From the NCBI GenBank assembly GCA_022072445.1, contig JAJVHV010000022.1, forward strand, positions 1 to 64,000: 64,000 nt of DNA, written 5' to 3'. This DNA comes from Phycisphaerae bacterium (lineage in GTDB: Bacteria; Planctomycetota; Phycisphaerae; UBA1845; Fen-1342). Below the pieces are notes generated by a model. That model did no database searches and was not told the origin of the DNA. It worked only from the letters and a program-made list of their open reading frames with translations. Below, piece by piece: positions 41,932 through 50,169 of the stretch. Position 1 is the first letter of the stretch; the number at the start of each line of letters is the position of its first letter. Made by a program: the position numbers and the translations under genes.

Positions 41932-43104
41932 TTACGCCTTTCGCAGGGCGTCGATCACCCGCAGCCGCGCGGCCCGCAGCGCCGGCGCCGCCGCCCCCGC
42001 CACGCCGACGACCACGGAAAGCGCGAACGCCCACGCCACGATGCCCGGCGTCAGCCGCAGCTCATAGGCCAGCACCGTCCAGGTCGTGTCCGAGAGGAAG
42101 TCCTGCCGCATGCCGTTGAAGCCGACGCTGGCGGTGAGTCCGAAAACACACGCCAGCGTGCAGATCAGCACCGACTCGATCACGAAGCTCAGCACCACCG
42201 CGCCGCGCGAAAAGCCGATCGTCCGCAGCATCGCGATCTCGCGCCGCCGCCCGTCAACCGCCGCATACATCGTATTCGCGACGGCGAACGCCGCTCCGAC
42301 CGCCATGATGCCGATCAGCACGCTCGTCAGCATGACGATCTCGGTCGTCTTGGCGGTCAGCTCGCGGTAATACTCCGTCTCGGGTTTGGCATCGAGCTGG
42401 ACGGCGGCGCTGCGAATGTACGCCACGGCTGGCTCGACGTCCGCGGGGCCGCCCAGCCGGACGACGACCGACGAGACCACGTCGCGTTCGAACGAGTCCT
42501 GAATCTGCGGCCTCGGTCCCCACACTTCGCTCTCCAGCGCTCCGCCGTCCGCCTCGAAGACGCCGACAACGGTGTAATCGCGGTTGCCCAGCCGCCCCAG
42601 CGCGATGCTCTCGTTCAGCCGCAGGCCGGCGAAGCGCTTCTGTGCCGCCCGGCCGACCGCCACCTCCATCTTCCCCGCGTCGGGCCAGCGGCCCTCGACC
42701 AGCCGCACGTTGTCGTGAACGGCATAGGCCAGCACATCGACGCCCCGAATCGCCACGTTGGCCGGCCGGTCGCGCTGCCCCAGCCGCGGGATGGCGGATT
42801 GGACCGCGACTTCGCTGCTGATCATCAGCGCACCGTCGGCCTGCCGCGCCACCCCGGGCGTCTGCACGACGCGCGCGATCTCCTCAGGCTGCAGGATGCT
42901 CGTGCTCTCCGCGGTCGCGCCGGGCTTCAGGACGATCAGGTTGAGCGGCGAGCCGGTCGCCACCAGCGAAGCGCGGATGCCGGCGGCGAACGACAGCAGC
43001 ACCGCCAGCACCAGCACGATCACCGCCACCACGATGAACGTCAGCCCGGTACTCAGCTTGCGGACGAACAAGTTGCGCCAGTTGTAGCTCAACGGCAGGA
43101 TCAT
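41932..43104 (-). CDS. MacB/FtsX-type ABC permease B2
   Basis: A 390-residue permease with an N-terminal helix (MILPLSYNWRNLFVRKLSTG), a large periplasmic domain and three C-terminal helices with the FtsX signature (GRRREIAMLRTIGFSRGAVV). It is a clear paralogue of B1 at 44382-45566: both begin with LPLSYxWRNLFVRK and share VAVRGV-like and TREIAMLRTIGF-like blocks. The start lies five bases after the A2 stop, so the two are probably co-translated. It belongs to the LolCDE/MacB exporter class, which moves lipoproteins, peptides or other envelope substrates. Confidence 0.9.
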   Translation of the reverse strand: MILPLSYNWRNLFVRKLSTGLTFIVVAVIVLVLAVLLSFAAGIRASLVATGSPLNLIVLKPGATAESTSILQPEEIARVVQTPGVARQADGALMISSEVAVQSAIPRLGQRDRPANVAIRGVDVLAYAVHDNVRLVEGRWPDAGKMEVAVGRAAQKRFAGLRLNESIALGRLGNRDYTVVGVFEADGGALESEVWGPRPQIQDSFERDVVSSVVVRLGGPADVEPAVAYIRSAAVQLDAKPETEYYRELTAKTTEIVMLTSVLIGIMAVGAAFAVANTMYAAVDGRRREIAMLRTIGFSRGAVVLSFVIESVLICTLACVFGLTASVGFNGMRQDFLSDTTWTVLAYELRLTPGIVAWAFALSVVVGVAGAAAPALRAARLRVIDALRKA

Positions 43105-43109
43105 CGCCG

Positions 43110-44282
43110 CTACTCCAGGTTCCGCAGCGCCGCGACGACGCGCATCCGCATGGCCGCGACAGCCGGCCACAGCGCCGCCAGCAGACCGATCCCCAGGGCG
43201 ATCAGCAGCGCCTGCCCGCAGACCGCCGGGCGAATGTCGAGGTACTGAATCACCGGAATCGTGACGTTGGCCAGCGGCGTATGCGTGAAAGCCACGTAGG
43301 GCCCGCCCGCTCCCAACAACCCGCCCAGCAGGCACACGCCCAGGCTCTCGATCTGCATCAGCCGTGAGACGAAGCCGCCGCCAAAGCCCAGCGCCTTGAG
43401 CGTGGCAAATTCGTTGATGCGGTCGCGGAAATTCATGCTCATGGTGTTGGCCGCGGCCATGATCGCCACGAAGACGGTCACCGCCGCCAGGATCGTCAGG
43501 TTGCGCGGCAGGTCGAAATTCTGCGTGATGAACTGGTTCATGAAGGCTTTCTCGTCCTGGACGGAGACGGGATCGGCCGAGGTGTTCAGCAGGTCCGCGA
43601 TCTCGACGTGCAGCGCATCCAGGTCAGCCTTGGAGCCGCACTTGACGAAGTAGAAGCTGACCCGGTCGGCCGGATAGCGCACGCGCTTCAGCTCCTCCTC
43701 CAGATAGTCGCGCCGGCACCAGTTCGTGATCGGGTCGGCGCCGTTTTCGAGCGTCGTCACCACGTGAAATTCCATCGGCGTGTAGGGCGGCACGGACGGG
43801 CTGATCGTGATCCGGTCGCCGACCTTCCAGCCGAACTGCTTGGCGGTCCCGCGGCCCAGCGCGATCGCCTGCCGGTCGCGGGCCCAGGCCTCGTTCTCCT
43901 CCGGCGTCATCCCGGTGTCGGGAAATGCCACGTAAAACGCGTCCTCGTCGACCGCCAGCGTCGAGAGCGGCCGCGGATCGCGCTCCACCTTGCCGCCGAT
44001 CCAGCGCACGCCGCACACGCCGCGCAGCCGCGTCTTCTGCGGATCGAGCGATTCAATGCGCGTGCGATGCGCGGAGGGTAGCTGCGTGACGATCGAGACG
44101 CGGCTGGAGACGACCAGGCGGAGCTGGCGTGCCGAGTTGTCGAGGAAGCGCTCGATGCCGTCGATCACGGCGACCGACAGCACGAAGATCATGATCGGCA
44201 GCGCGACGGCGGCGCAGGTCAGACTCGTCCGCATCGGGTTGCGGATCGCGTTCTGGTACAGATAGATCAGCGTCAGCGGCAC
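43110..44282 (-). CDS. MacB/FtsX-type ABC permease A2
   Basis: A 390-residue permease with an N-terminal helix (LTCAAVALPIMIFVLSVAVI), a periplasmic domain containing LRGVCGVRWIGGKVERD, and three C-terminal helices (NFRDRINEFATLKALGFGGG). It is a paralogue of A1: both have YxxQNxxRNPMRTxLTC near the start and CGVRWxGG in the periplasmic domain. It follows B1 by 99 bases and precedes B2 by 5, forming the second permease pair of the operon. Confidence 0.9.
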   Translation of the reverse strand: MPLTLIYLYQNAIRNPMRTSLTCAAVALPIMIFVLSVAVIDGIERFLDNSARQLRLVVSSRVSIVTQLPSAHRTRIESLDPQKTRLRGVCGVRWIGGKVERDPRPLSTLAVDEDAFYVAFPDTGMTPEENEAWARDRQAIALGRGTAKQFGWKVGDRITISPSVPPYTPMEFHVVTTLENGADPITNWCRRDYLEEELKRVRYPADRVSFYFVKCGSKADLDALHVEIADLLNTSADPVSVQDEKAFMNQFITQNFDLPRNLTILAAVTVFVAIMAAANTMSMNFRDRINEFATLKALGFGGGFVSRLMQIESLGVCLLGGLLGAGGPYVAFTHTPLANVTIPVIQYLDIRPAVCGQALLIALGIGLLAALWPAVAAMRMRVVAALRNLE

Positions 44283-44381
44283 CGCGTTTCCCGCCGCCGG
44301 GGGGCCAGCGCCGCGCGGCGCGCTGCTCCGCCGCCCGCCGCCGCACTCACGCCCGCGCCGCGGCCGGCGCGCGGCTCGCGG

Positions 44382-45566
44382 CTATTCTTCGCGTAGCGCA
44401 CGGATCACCTGCGTCTGTGCGGCGCGCCGTGCCGGAAAGACCGCCCCCAGCACGCCCACCACCGCAACCATGGCCAGCGAAATGAGCACGATGACCGGCG
44501 TCATGCGGATGTCGAACGCCATGGCGGTAAACGTGCTGGTCCCAAACATGTCTTTGGTGTGGCCGACGAACTGCAGCCACGCCCAGCAGGCCGCACAGCC
44601 CAGGGCGCCGCCCAGCAACGCCAGCAGTGTCGACTCGAGCATGAAGCCGCGCAGCACCTGCCCGCCCGAAAAGCCGATCGTGCGCAGCATGGCAATCTCG
44701 CGCGTGCGGCCGGCGACGGTGGCGAACATGGTGTTGGCGATCGAGAACATCGCCGCGAGCGTCATCATGCCGATCAGCACGTAGCAGACCCCCTGGTAGA
44801 TTCGCACCATCGACGACTGGCTGCGCCAATAGTCACCCTCGGTCTGCCCGCTGAGCTGGATCGCCGCCCCGGCCATCTGCGCGATCGTCGCCGCCGGGTC
44901 GGCCCCTTCGCGCAGCCGCAGCGAGGCGGCGGAGTAACCGGTGCGGCCGTAGGCGCTCTGCAGCAGCGGCAGGTAGGCCCAGATCTCGCTCTCCATCGGG
45001 CCGCCGTCGGCACTGAAGTATCCGACCACCTTGAACTCGCGGTTCTCGGCGAATCCCAGCCGCAGCGTGTCGCCGATGTTCAGCCCGCTGAACTGCTTGG
45101 CCGCGCTCAGCCCGACGATCACCTCGGGCAAGCCAGTCGAGATGGTAGCTCCCTGCGGGCGCACGTTGCGATGCACGAGAAAGGCCATCTCGGTCACGCC
45201 GCGGACCGCGACGTTGGCCCGCGTCGCGCCGCCGTCGCGGACGCGCGGAAGCTGCGTCTGCCAGAACATCTCCGGGCTGATGAGCTCGCGGCCGGTATCC
45301 GGGTCGCGCTCGACGTCGGTGAGCTGCGTGAGGCGGTTGAACTCCTCGGGCGAAATGGCGCTGTTAGTCTCCGAGGTCCCGCCGCGCTGCAGCACGATGA
45401 TCTTGCGCGGGTCGCTGGCCACCGACAGCGCCCGGTTCAGCGCCGCGACGAATCCGATCACCCAGGCAAACGTGCCGACCACCGCGGCGATCACCAGCAC
45501 GGTCAGCGCCGTGGTCGCCTTTCGCACGAACAGGTTTCGCCAGTGATACGAGAGCGGTAGCGCCAT
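44382..45566 (-). CDS. MacB/FtsX-type ABC permease B1
   Basis: A 394-residue permease starting MALPLSYHWRNLFVRKATTA with AAAAGGA directly before the ATG. A periplasmic domain (IIVLQRGGTSETNSAISPEE, VAVRGVTEMAFLVHRNVRPQ) is followed by three membrane helices with GRTREIAMLRTIGFSGGQVL. The closest relative in the window is B2. Ten bases separate it from A1. Confidence 0.9.
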   Translation of the reverse strand: MALPLSYHWRNLFVRKATTALTVLVIAAVVGTFAWVIGFVAALNRALSVASDPRKIIVLQRGGTSETNSAISPEEFNRLTQLTDVERDPDTGRELISPEMFWQTQLPRVRDGGATRANVAVRGVTEMAFLVHRNVRPQGATISTGLPEVIVGLSAAKQFSGLNIGDTLRLGFAENREFKVVGYFSADGGPMESEIWAYLPLLQSAYGRTGYSAASLRLREGADPAATIAQMAGAAIQLSGQTEGDYWRSQSSMVRIYQGVCYVLIGMMTLAAMFSIANTMFATVAGRTREIAMLRTIGFSGGQVLRGFMLESTLLALLGGALGCAACWAWLQFVGHTKDMFGTSTFTAMAFDIRMTPVIVLISLAMVAVVGVLGAVFPARRAAQTQVIRALREE

Positions 45567-45576
45567 TCCTTTTGCC

Positions 45577-46746
45577 TCACGCGATCTTGCGCAGCGCCGC
45601 GACCGTGTTCAGACGATACGCCTGCATGGCCGGCAGCAGCCCCGCCACAACGCCCACCAGCAGCGCGATCGCAATCGACACGCCGATCGCGATCGGCGAG
45701 ACCTCCAGCGACGAGAGCGGCAGAAACCCAAGCCGCTTGAGCGGAAAGGCGAGCAGCGCGGCGGCCGTCGGGACGATGCCGAGCAGCGCTCCAACCAGCG
45801 CCAGGATGACGCTCTCGGCCAGCACGATGCGGAAGACGCGCCCGCCCTGAAAGCCGATCGCCTTGAAGACCGCCAGCTCGCGCGTCCGCTCGCGGAAACT
45901 CATCATCATCGTGTTGCCCGCCACCAGCGCCACGATGAACACCACCACCATCGCGATCGCCCGCATCAGCCCCGGCAGGTCGCCCGCCGCCTGCGCGAAG
46001 TTCGCCATGAACGCGTTCTCATCCATCGTCTTCGTCTCGTTCGGCGTGTTCGCGAAACGCGGATCGACCTCCGCCTGCAGCGCCCGCAGTGCCGCCAGAT
46101 CGCTGCACTTCAGCCAGAACAAGTTGCACCCCGGGGTCACAAACCCCGCCGTCCGCCGCGACTCCTCGAAGTAGTCGCGCCGCAGGTAAAGCGAATTCGT
46201 TCGCCCCTCCGTCGTCACGATCTTGATCACGTGAAATTCCAGCGCCAGGTTGGGCGGCACCGAACTCTCGAGCGTGATCCGGTCGCCGGCCTTCCAGCCA
46301 TACTGCTCGGCGACGTTGGTGCCGACCACGCACGCCTGCCGGTCCTTCGCCCAGCTCTCGCGCTCCGCATCGGTCCAGCCGATCTCGTCGAACACCAGCG
46401 GAAACGTGTCCACGTCCGCGCCCAGGCTCTGAATCACACTCGGCGTGTTCTGCACCCGGCCGCCGAACCAGCGCACGCCGCACACCGCCCGGATGCGCGT
46501 CTTGTCCGGATCGAGCGCCTCGATCTCGGCCCGCATCCGCTCCGGCAGCGCGTTGACCAGCGCGATCCGGCTCTGCACCGCCAGACGGAGCTGGGCGGCG
46601 TTGAGCGCGTTCAGCTTGACCATAGCGACAATCAGCGAAATGGCCGCCACGAAAACGCCCATCGGCAGCGCGAAGCTCAGGCAGGTGAGCAGCGTCCGCA
46701 TCGGGTTTCGCCGCAGGTTCTGCATCAGTACGTAGGTGATCGTCAC
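45577..46746 (-). CDS. MacB/FtsX-type ABC permease A1
   Basis: A 389-residue permease starting [20 protein letters not shown]. The periplasmic domain includes [19 protein letters not shown] and [20 protein letters not shown], matched by WARDRQAIALGRGTAKQFGW in A2. The C-terminal FtsX block is [20 protein letters not shown]. It is the first permease after the ATPase gene, 16 bases downstream of it. Confidence 0.9.
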   Translation of the reverse strand: MTITYVLMQNLRRNPMRTLLTCLSFALPMGVFVAAISLIVAMVKLNALNAAQLRLAVQSRIALVNALPERMRAEIEALDPDKTRIRAVCGVRWFGGRVQNTPSVIQSLGADVDTFPLVFDEIGWTDAERESWAKDRQACVVGTNVAEQYGWKAGDRITLESSVPPNLALEFHVIKIVTTEGRTNSLYLRRDYFEESRRTAGFVTPGCNLFWLKCSDLAALRALQAEVDPRFANTPNETKTMDENAFMANFAQAAGDLPGLMRAIAMVVVFIVALVAGNTMMMSFRERTRELAVFKAIGFQGGRVFRIVLAESVILALVGALLGIVPTAAALLAFPLKRLGFLPLSSLEVSPIAIGVSIAIALLVGVVAGLLPAMQAYRLNTVAALRKIA

Positions 46747-46762
46747 GCCGCCACTCCGCCCG

Positions 46763-47476
46763 TCAGGCCCGCGCGCCGGCCCGCGCTGCGGTCAGCTCTT
46801 CGCGATGCAGCACGCCTTTGTCCAGGTGCACGATCCGCTCGCCGTGCTGCGCCGCCTTCGGATCGTGCGTCACCATCAGGATGGTCTTCTTGAACTCGCT
46901 GTTGAGCAGGTTCATCAGGTTGAGGATTTCCTCGGACGTGCGGGCGTCGAGATCGCCGGTCGGCTCGTCCGCCAGGATGACGTCCGGATCGGTGACGATC
47001 GCCCGCGCGATCGCGACGCGCTGCTCCTGCCCGCCCGAAAGCTGATTCGGACGATGGTGCATGCGGTCGCTCAGCCCAACCACGTCCAGCGCCGTCGTGA
47101 CCCGCTGACGCCGCTCCCCCGACGACATCCGATAAAGCAGCAGCGGCAACTCGACGTTCTGCGCCGCCGTCAGAACCGGCACCAGATGGTACATCTGAAA
47201 GATGAAGCCGACGTGCCGGCTGCGCCAGGCGGTCAGCTCGCGTTCATTCATGTTTTCGAGCCGAGCCTCGCCGACGCGAACACTGCCGCCGGTCGGCGAG
47301 TCGAGCCCGCCCACCAGGTGCAGCAGCGTCGATTTTCCCGAGCCGCTCGGCCCCATCAGCACGACGAACTCGCCGCTGCGGATGGCGAGGTCGAGCCCGT
47401 CGAGCACCGGAATCTCCAGTCGGTCCTTGTAGTACGCCTTTCGAACGTCCTTCAACTCGATATCCGCGCCGCTCAT
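46763..47476 (-). CDS. LolD/MacB-type ABC ATPase
   Basis: A 237-residue ATPase with Walker [20 protein letters not shown]-loop [10 protein letters not shown], signature [14 protein letters not shown], Walker [13 protein letters not shown] and switch [10 protein letters not shown]. The loop [16 protein letters not shown] is typical of LolD/MacB enzymes. It is the only ATPase in the operon and must energise both permease pairs, unless the pairs act in different complexes. GGGAG precedes the ATG, and a minus-strand TAACAT at 47501-47506 is a candidate -10. Confidence 0.95.
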   Translation of the reverse strand: MSGADIELKDVRKAYYKDRLEIPVLDGLDLAIRSGEFVVLMGPSGSGKSTLLHLVGGLDSPTGGSVRVGEARLENMNERELTAWRSRHVGFIFQMYHLVPVLTAAQNVELPLLLYRMSSGERRQRVTTALDVVGLSDRMHHRPNQLSGGQEQRVAIARAIVTDPDVILADEPTGDLDARTSEEILNLMNLLNSEFKKTILMVTHDPKAAQHGERIVHLDKGVLHREELTAARAGARA

Positions 47477-47500
47477 GCCAGACTCCCAGGTCGAAAGGAG

Positions 47501-47506
47501 ATGTTA
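47501..47506 (-). promoter_or_regulatory. -10-like TAACAT for the exporter operon
   Basis: Predicts transcription from about 47494 and an 18-base leader with the GGGAG ribosome binding site of the ATPase gene. Confidence 0.35.
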
Positions 47507-47668
47507 GCGGATCTCGCCGCCCCCCGACATGCCGGCTTTGCGCGTGATTATCGGATGCGGCCCCACTCACGGCCCCCGCCGGCCACGCGACTCAATCGCG
47601 CCGCGCGTCCGGCCGAAAACCTATTCAGACTGCGCGGCCGGATTCCGCGCGCGTGAGGACCACCAAAC

Positions 47669-47929
47669 ATGGGTTCAGATCAGGCTCTCGACAGCACGCT
47701 GAAACGCGTCTTCTGCTCGGTCTTCGACGTCACGCCCGACGCCGTCACCGACCAGACGCGGCGCGGCGAGCTGGAGCGCTGGGATTCGCTCGGCCACATC
47801 GACCTGCTCGAAGCGCTCCGCAACGAGTTTCAATTCGAGATCCCCGTGGATCAGGCGCTGGAGATGGAAACCGTCGCCGACATCAAGCGCATTCTCCGCT
47901 CGCTCGGCTCTCCGCGCGGAAGACACTGA
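47669..47929 (+). CDS. Acyl carrier protein
   Basis: An 86-residue four-helix carrier. The phosphopantetheine attachment serine is in WDSLGHIDLLEAL, and helix III is FEIPVDQALEMETVADIKRIL. Length and acidity are normal for a free-standing ACP, but it is not the fatty-acid AcpP by neighbourhood. Its TGA is followed immediately by the ATG of the aldehyde dehydrogenase. As the first gene of a four-gene unit it presumably carries the acyl group handled by the downstream enzymes. GAGGA lies 10 bases upstream. Confidence 0.92.
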   Translation: MGSDQALDSTLKRVFCSVFDVTPDAVTDQTRRGELERWDSLGHIDLLEALRNEFQFEIPVDQALEMETVADIKRILRSLGSPRGRH

Positions 47930-49426
47930 ATGTCACGCTCTACCACGGCGCCGCGCTGCGATCCGGGCCATTCGGCCGGCATGGCCGGCGCGCCCCGGCT
48001 CTGGATCGCCGGCGCGCCAGCCGAGGCCCACGACGGCCGCACGTTTCCCGTGCACGACCCCTCAACCGCCGAACACCTCTGCGACGCGCCGCGCGGCGCG
48101 GCACCCGACGTCGATCGGGCCGTGCGGGCGGCCGCGGCGGCGCTGCCCGGCTGGGCCGCGCTGCGGACCACCCAGCGCGGCCGCGTTCTGTTCGACGTCG
48201 CCAACGCCCTCCGCGCTCACGCGGACGAACTCGCGCTGCTCGAGACACTCGACAATGGCAAGCCGCGGCGTGAAGCGCGCGACGACGTGGCGAAATCGGC
48301 CGAGGCGTTCGAATTCTACGCCGGCCTGGCCGACAAGATTTTCGGCACCACCATTCCGGTGGCGCCCGAGTTCTTCAATTACACGCTGCGCGAGCCCGTC
48401 GGCGTGACGGCCCACATCGCGCCGTGGAATTACCCACTGCGGCTGGCGCTGCGCAGCGTCGCGCCGGCGCTGGCCGCCGGAAACACCGTCGTATTGAAAC
48501 CCGCCGAAGAGACGCCGCTGACGGCTCTGCGCCTCGGCCCGATCTTCGCGCAGGCCGGCCTGCCACCGGGCGTCTTCAACGTCGTGTCCGGGTTCGGTCC
48601 GGAGGCCGGCGCGGCGCTCGCCGGGCATCCGCGCGTCAATCACATCGCGTTCACCGGCTCGGTCGAGACGGGCATTCGCGTGATGCAGGCCGCGGCGCGA
48701 AACGTCGTACCCGTCACGCTGGAGCTGGGCGGCAAGTCGCCCAACATCGTGTTTGCCGACGCGGCCATCGACCGGGCGGTGGCCGGCGCGGTCAAGGCGA
48801 TCTTCTCCAACGCCGGCCAGGTGTGCTGCGCGGGTTCGCGCCTCCTGCTGCAACGCTCGATCCACGACGAATTCGTCGCGCGACTCGCCGACGCCGCCCG
48901 CCGCCTGCGCGTCGGCCCGGGCATCGACGACCCCGACGTCGGACCACTCATCTCACGCCAGCAGCGCGACGCCGTCCTCGACTTCATCGACGCCGCTCGC
49001 AACAGCGGCGGAGTGCTGCGCTGCGGCGGAGGCGTTCCGGCGGCCCCGGAGTGCCAACGCGGCTGGTTCGTCGAGCCCACCATCATCGTCGGACTTCCGC
49101 CCGATCATCCTTGCGCGCGCGAGGAGATCTTCGGCCCTGTGCTGTGCGTCCTGCCATTCGACGACGACGCGCAGGCCGTCGCGCTGGCCAACGACAACCC
49201 CTACGGGCTGGTCGCCGGCGTCTGGACCCGCGACCTCGATCGCGCCCACCGCGTCGCCGCACAGCTCCACGCCGGACAGGTCTACGTCAACGACTTCTTC
49301 ATCGGCACCGTCGCCTGCCCGTTCGGCGGAACCAAGCGCAGCGGATTCGGCCGGGAGCGCGGCGTCGAAGCGCTTCAGCATTACACGCAGGTGAAAAGCG
49401 TCTGCATCCGCCTTGGGAGTGCCTGA
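47930..49426 (+). CDS. NAD(P)-dependent aldehyde dehydrogenase
   Basis: A 498-residue enzyme of the ALDH superfamily, oxidising an aldehyde to the acid in the cytoplasm. Visible are the nucleotide-site block IAPWNYPLRLALRSVAPALA, VVLKPAEETPLTAL, the glycine motif FTGSVETG, the general base in VTLELGGKSPNIVF, the catalytic cysteine in NAGQVCCAGSRLLLQ, and the C-terminal EEIFGPVL and PFGGTKRSGFGRE. It resembles the betaine-aldehyde or hydroxymuconic-semialdehyde type, but the substrate cannot be read. Zero spacing to the ACP gene and 2 bases to the SDR gene indicate one transcript. Confidence 0.95.
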   Translation: MSRSTTAPRCDPGHSAGMAGAPRLWIAGAPAEAHDGRTFPVHDPSTAEHLCDAPRGAAPDVDRAVRAAAAALPGWAALRTTQRGRVLFDVANALRAHADELALLETLDNGKPRREARDDVAKSAEAFEFYAGLADKIFGTTIPVAPEFFNYTLREPVGVTAHIAPWNYPLRLALRSVAPALAAGNTVVLKPAEETPLTALRLGPIFAQAGLPPGVFNVVSGFGPEAGAALAGHPRVNHIAFTGSVETGIRVMQAAARNVVPVTLELGGKSPNIVFADAAIDRAVAGAVKAIFSNAGQVCCAGSRLLLQRSIHDEFVARLADAARRLRVGPGIDDPDVGPLISRQQRDAVLDFIDAARNSGGVLRCGGGVPAAPECQRGWFVEPTIIVGLPPDHPCAREEIFGPVLCVLPFDDDAQAVALANDNPYGLVAGVWTRDLDRAHRVAAQLHAGQVYVNDFFIGTVACPFGGTKRSGFGRERGVEALQHYTQVKSVCIRLGSA

Positions 49427-49428
49427 GC

Positions 49429-50169
49429 ATGCAACTCTCCGATCGTGTCGTCGTCATCACAGGTGCCGCGGGCGGAATCGGCCGAGCCTACGCCCGCCGC
49501 ATGCTCCACGAGGGAGCCCGCGTCGTGCTGACCGACGTCTGCGGCGCGTCGGCCGTCGACAGCCTGCTGGCCGATGGCGAGGGGATCTTCGTCGAGGCCG
49601 ATTTGCGCTCCCCCGACGCAGCCGACGCCGTGATCGCCGCCGCCGAGGAGCGCTTCGGCTGCGTCGACGTGCTGATCAACAATGCGGCCCTCTTCACGAC
49701 GCTTCCGCGGCGCTCGTTCGAGCAACTGACCGTCGAGGAGTGGGAGCAGGTGCTGTCGGTCAACGTGGTGGGCGTGTTCAACATGACCCGCGCCGTCACG
49801 CCGCTGATGAAACGCCGCCAGTACGGCCGGATCGTCAACGTCGCGTCCAACGTCGTGCACAAGGGACTGCCGAACCTGCTGCACTACGTGGCGTCGAAAG
49901 GCGCGGTGATCGCCATGACGCGCTCGCTGGCCCGCGAGCTCGGCCCCTACGGCATCACGGTGAACGCGATCGCCCCAGGCTACGTGATGCACGACGGAAC
50001 GATCGCCAGCGACCACGGCCGCAACGAGCAGGTCGTCCGCCTGCGGGCCATGCCGCGGACGCAGACGCCCGAAGACCTGGTGGGCGTGGTCGCCTTCCTG
50101 GCGTCCGCCGAGAGCGAGTTCATCACCGGTCAGACGATCGTGGTCGACGGCGGCGAGGTGTTCGCGTGA
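49429..50169 (+). CDS. Short-chain dehydrogenase/reductase
   Basis: A 246-residue classical SDR. The cofactor loop is TGAAGGIGRAYARRM, the structural motif is LINNAALF, the catalytic serine is in IVNVASN, and the YxxxK pair is in YVASKGAVIAMTRSLA. The C-terminus is typical (FITGQTIVVDGGEVFA). The Asp after strand 2 (VLTDV) suggests NAD preference. It resembles FabG-like 3-oxoacyl reductases, which fits the neighbouring ACP. The GTGA overlap with the UbiD gene indicates translational coupling. Confidence 0.95.
   Translation: MQLSDRVVVITGAAGGIGRAYARRMLHEGARVVLTDVCGASAVDSLLADGEGIFVEADLRSPDAADAVIAAAEERFGCVDVLINNAALFTTLPRRSFEQLTVEEWEQVLSVNVVGVFNMTRAVTPLMKRRQYGRIVNVASNVVHKGLPNLLHYVASKGAVIAMTRSLARELGPYGITVNAIAPGYVMHDGTIASDHGRNEQVVRLRAMPRTQTPEDLVGVVAFLASAESEFITGQTIVVDGGEVFA

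Noticed and set aside
43248-43335. Longer N-terminus for permease B2
   Set aside because: The added residues are arginine/glycine-rich and overlap permease A2. The paralogue B1 starts at the equivalent of the ATG at 43104.
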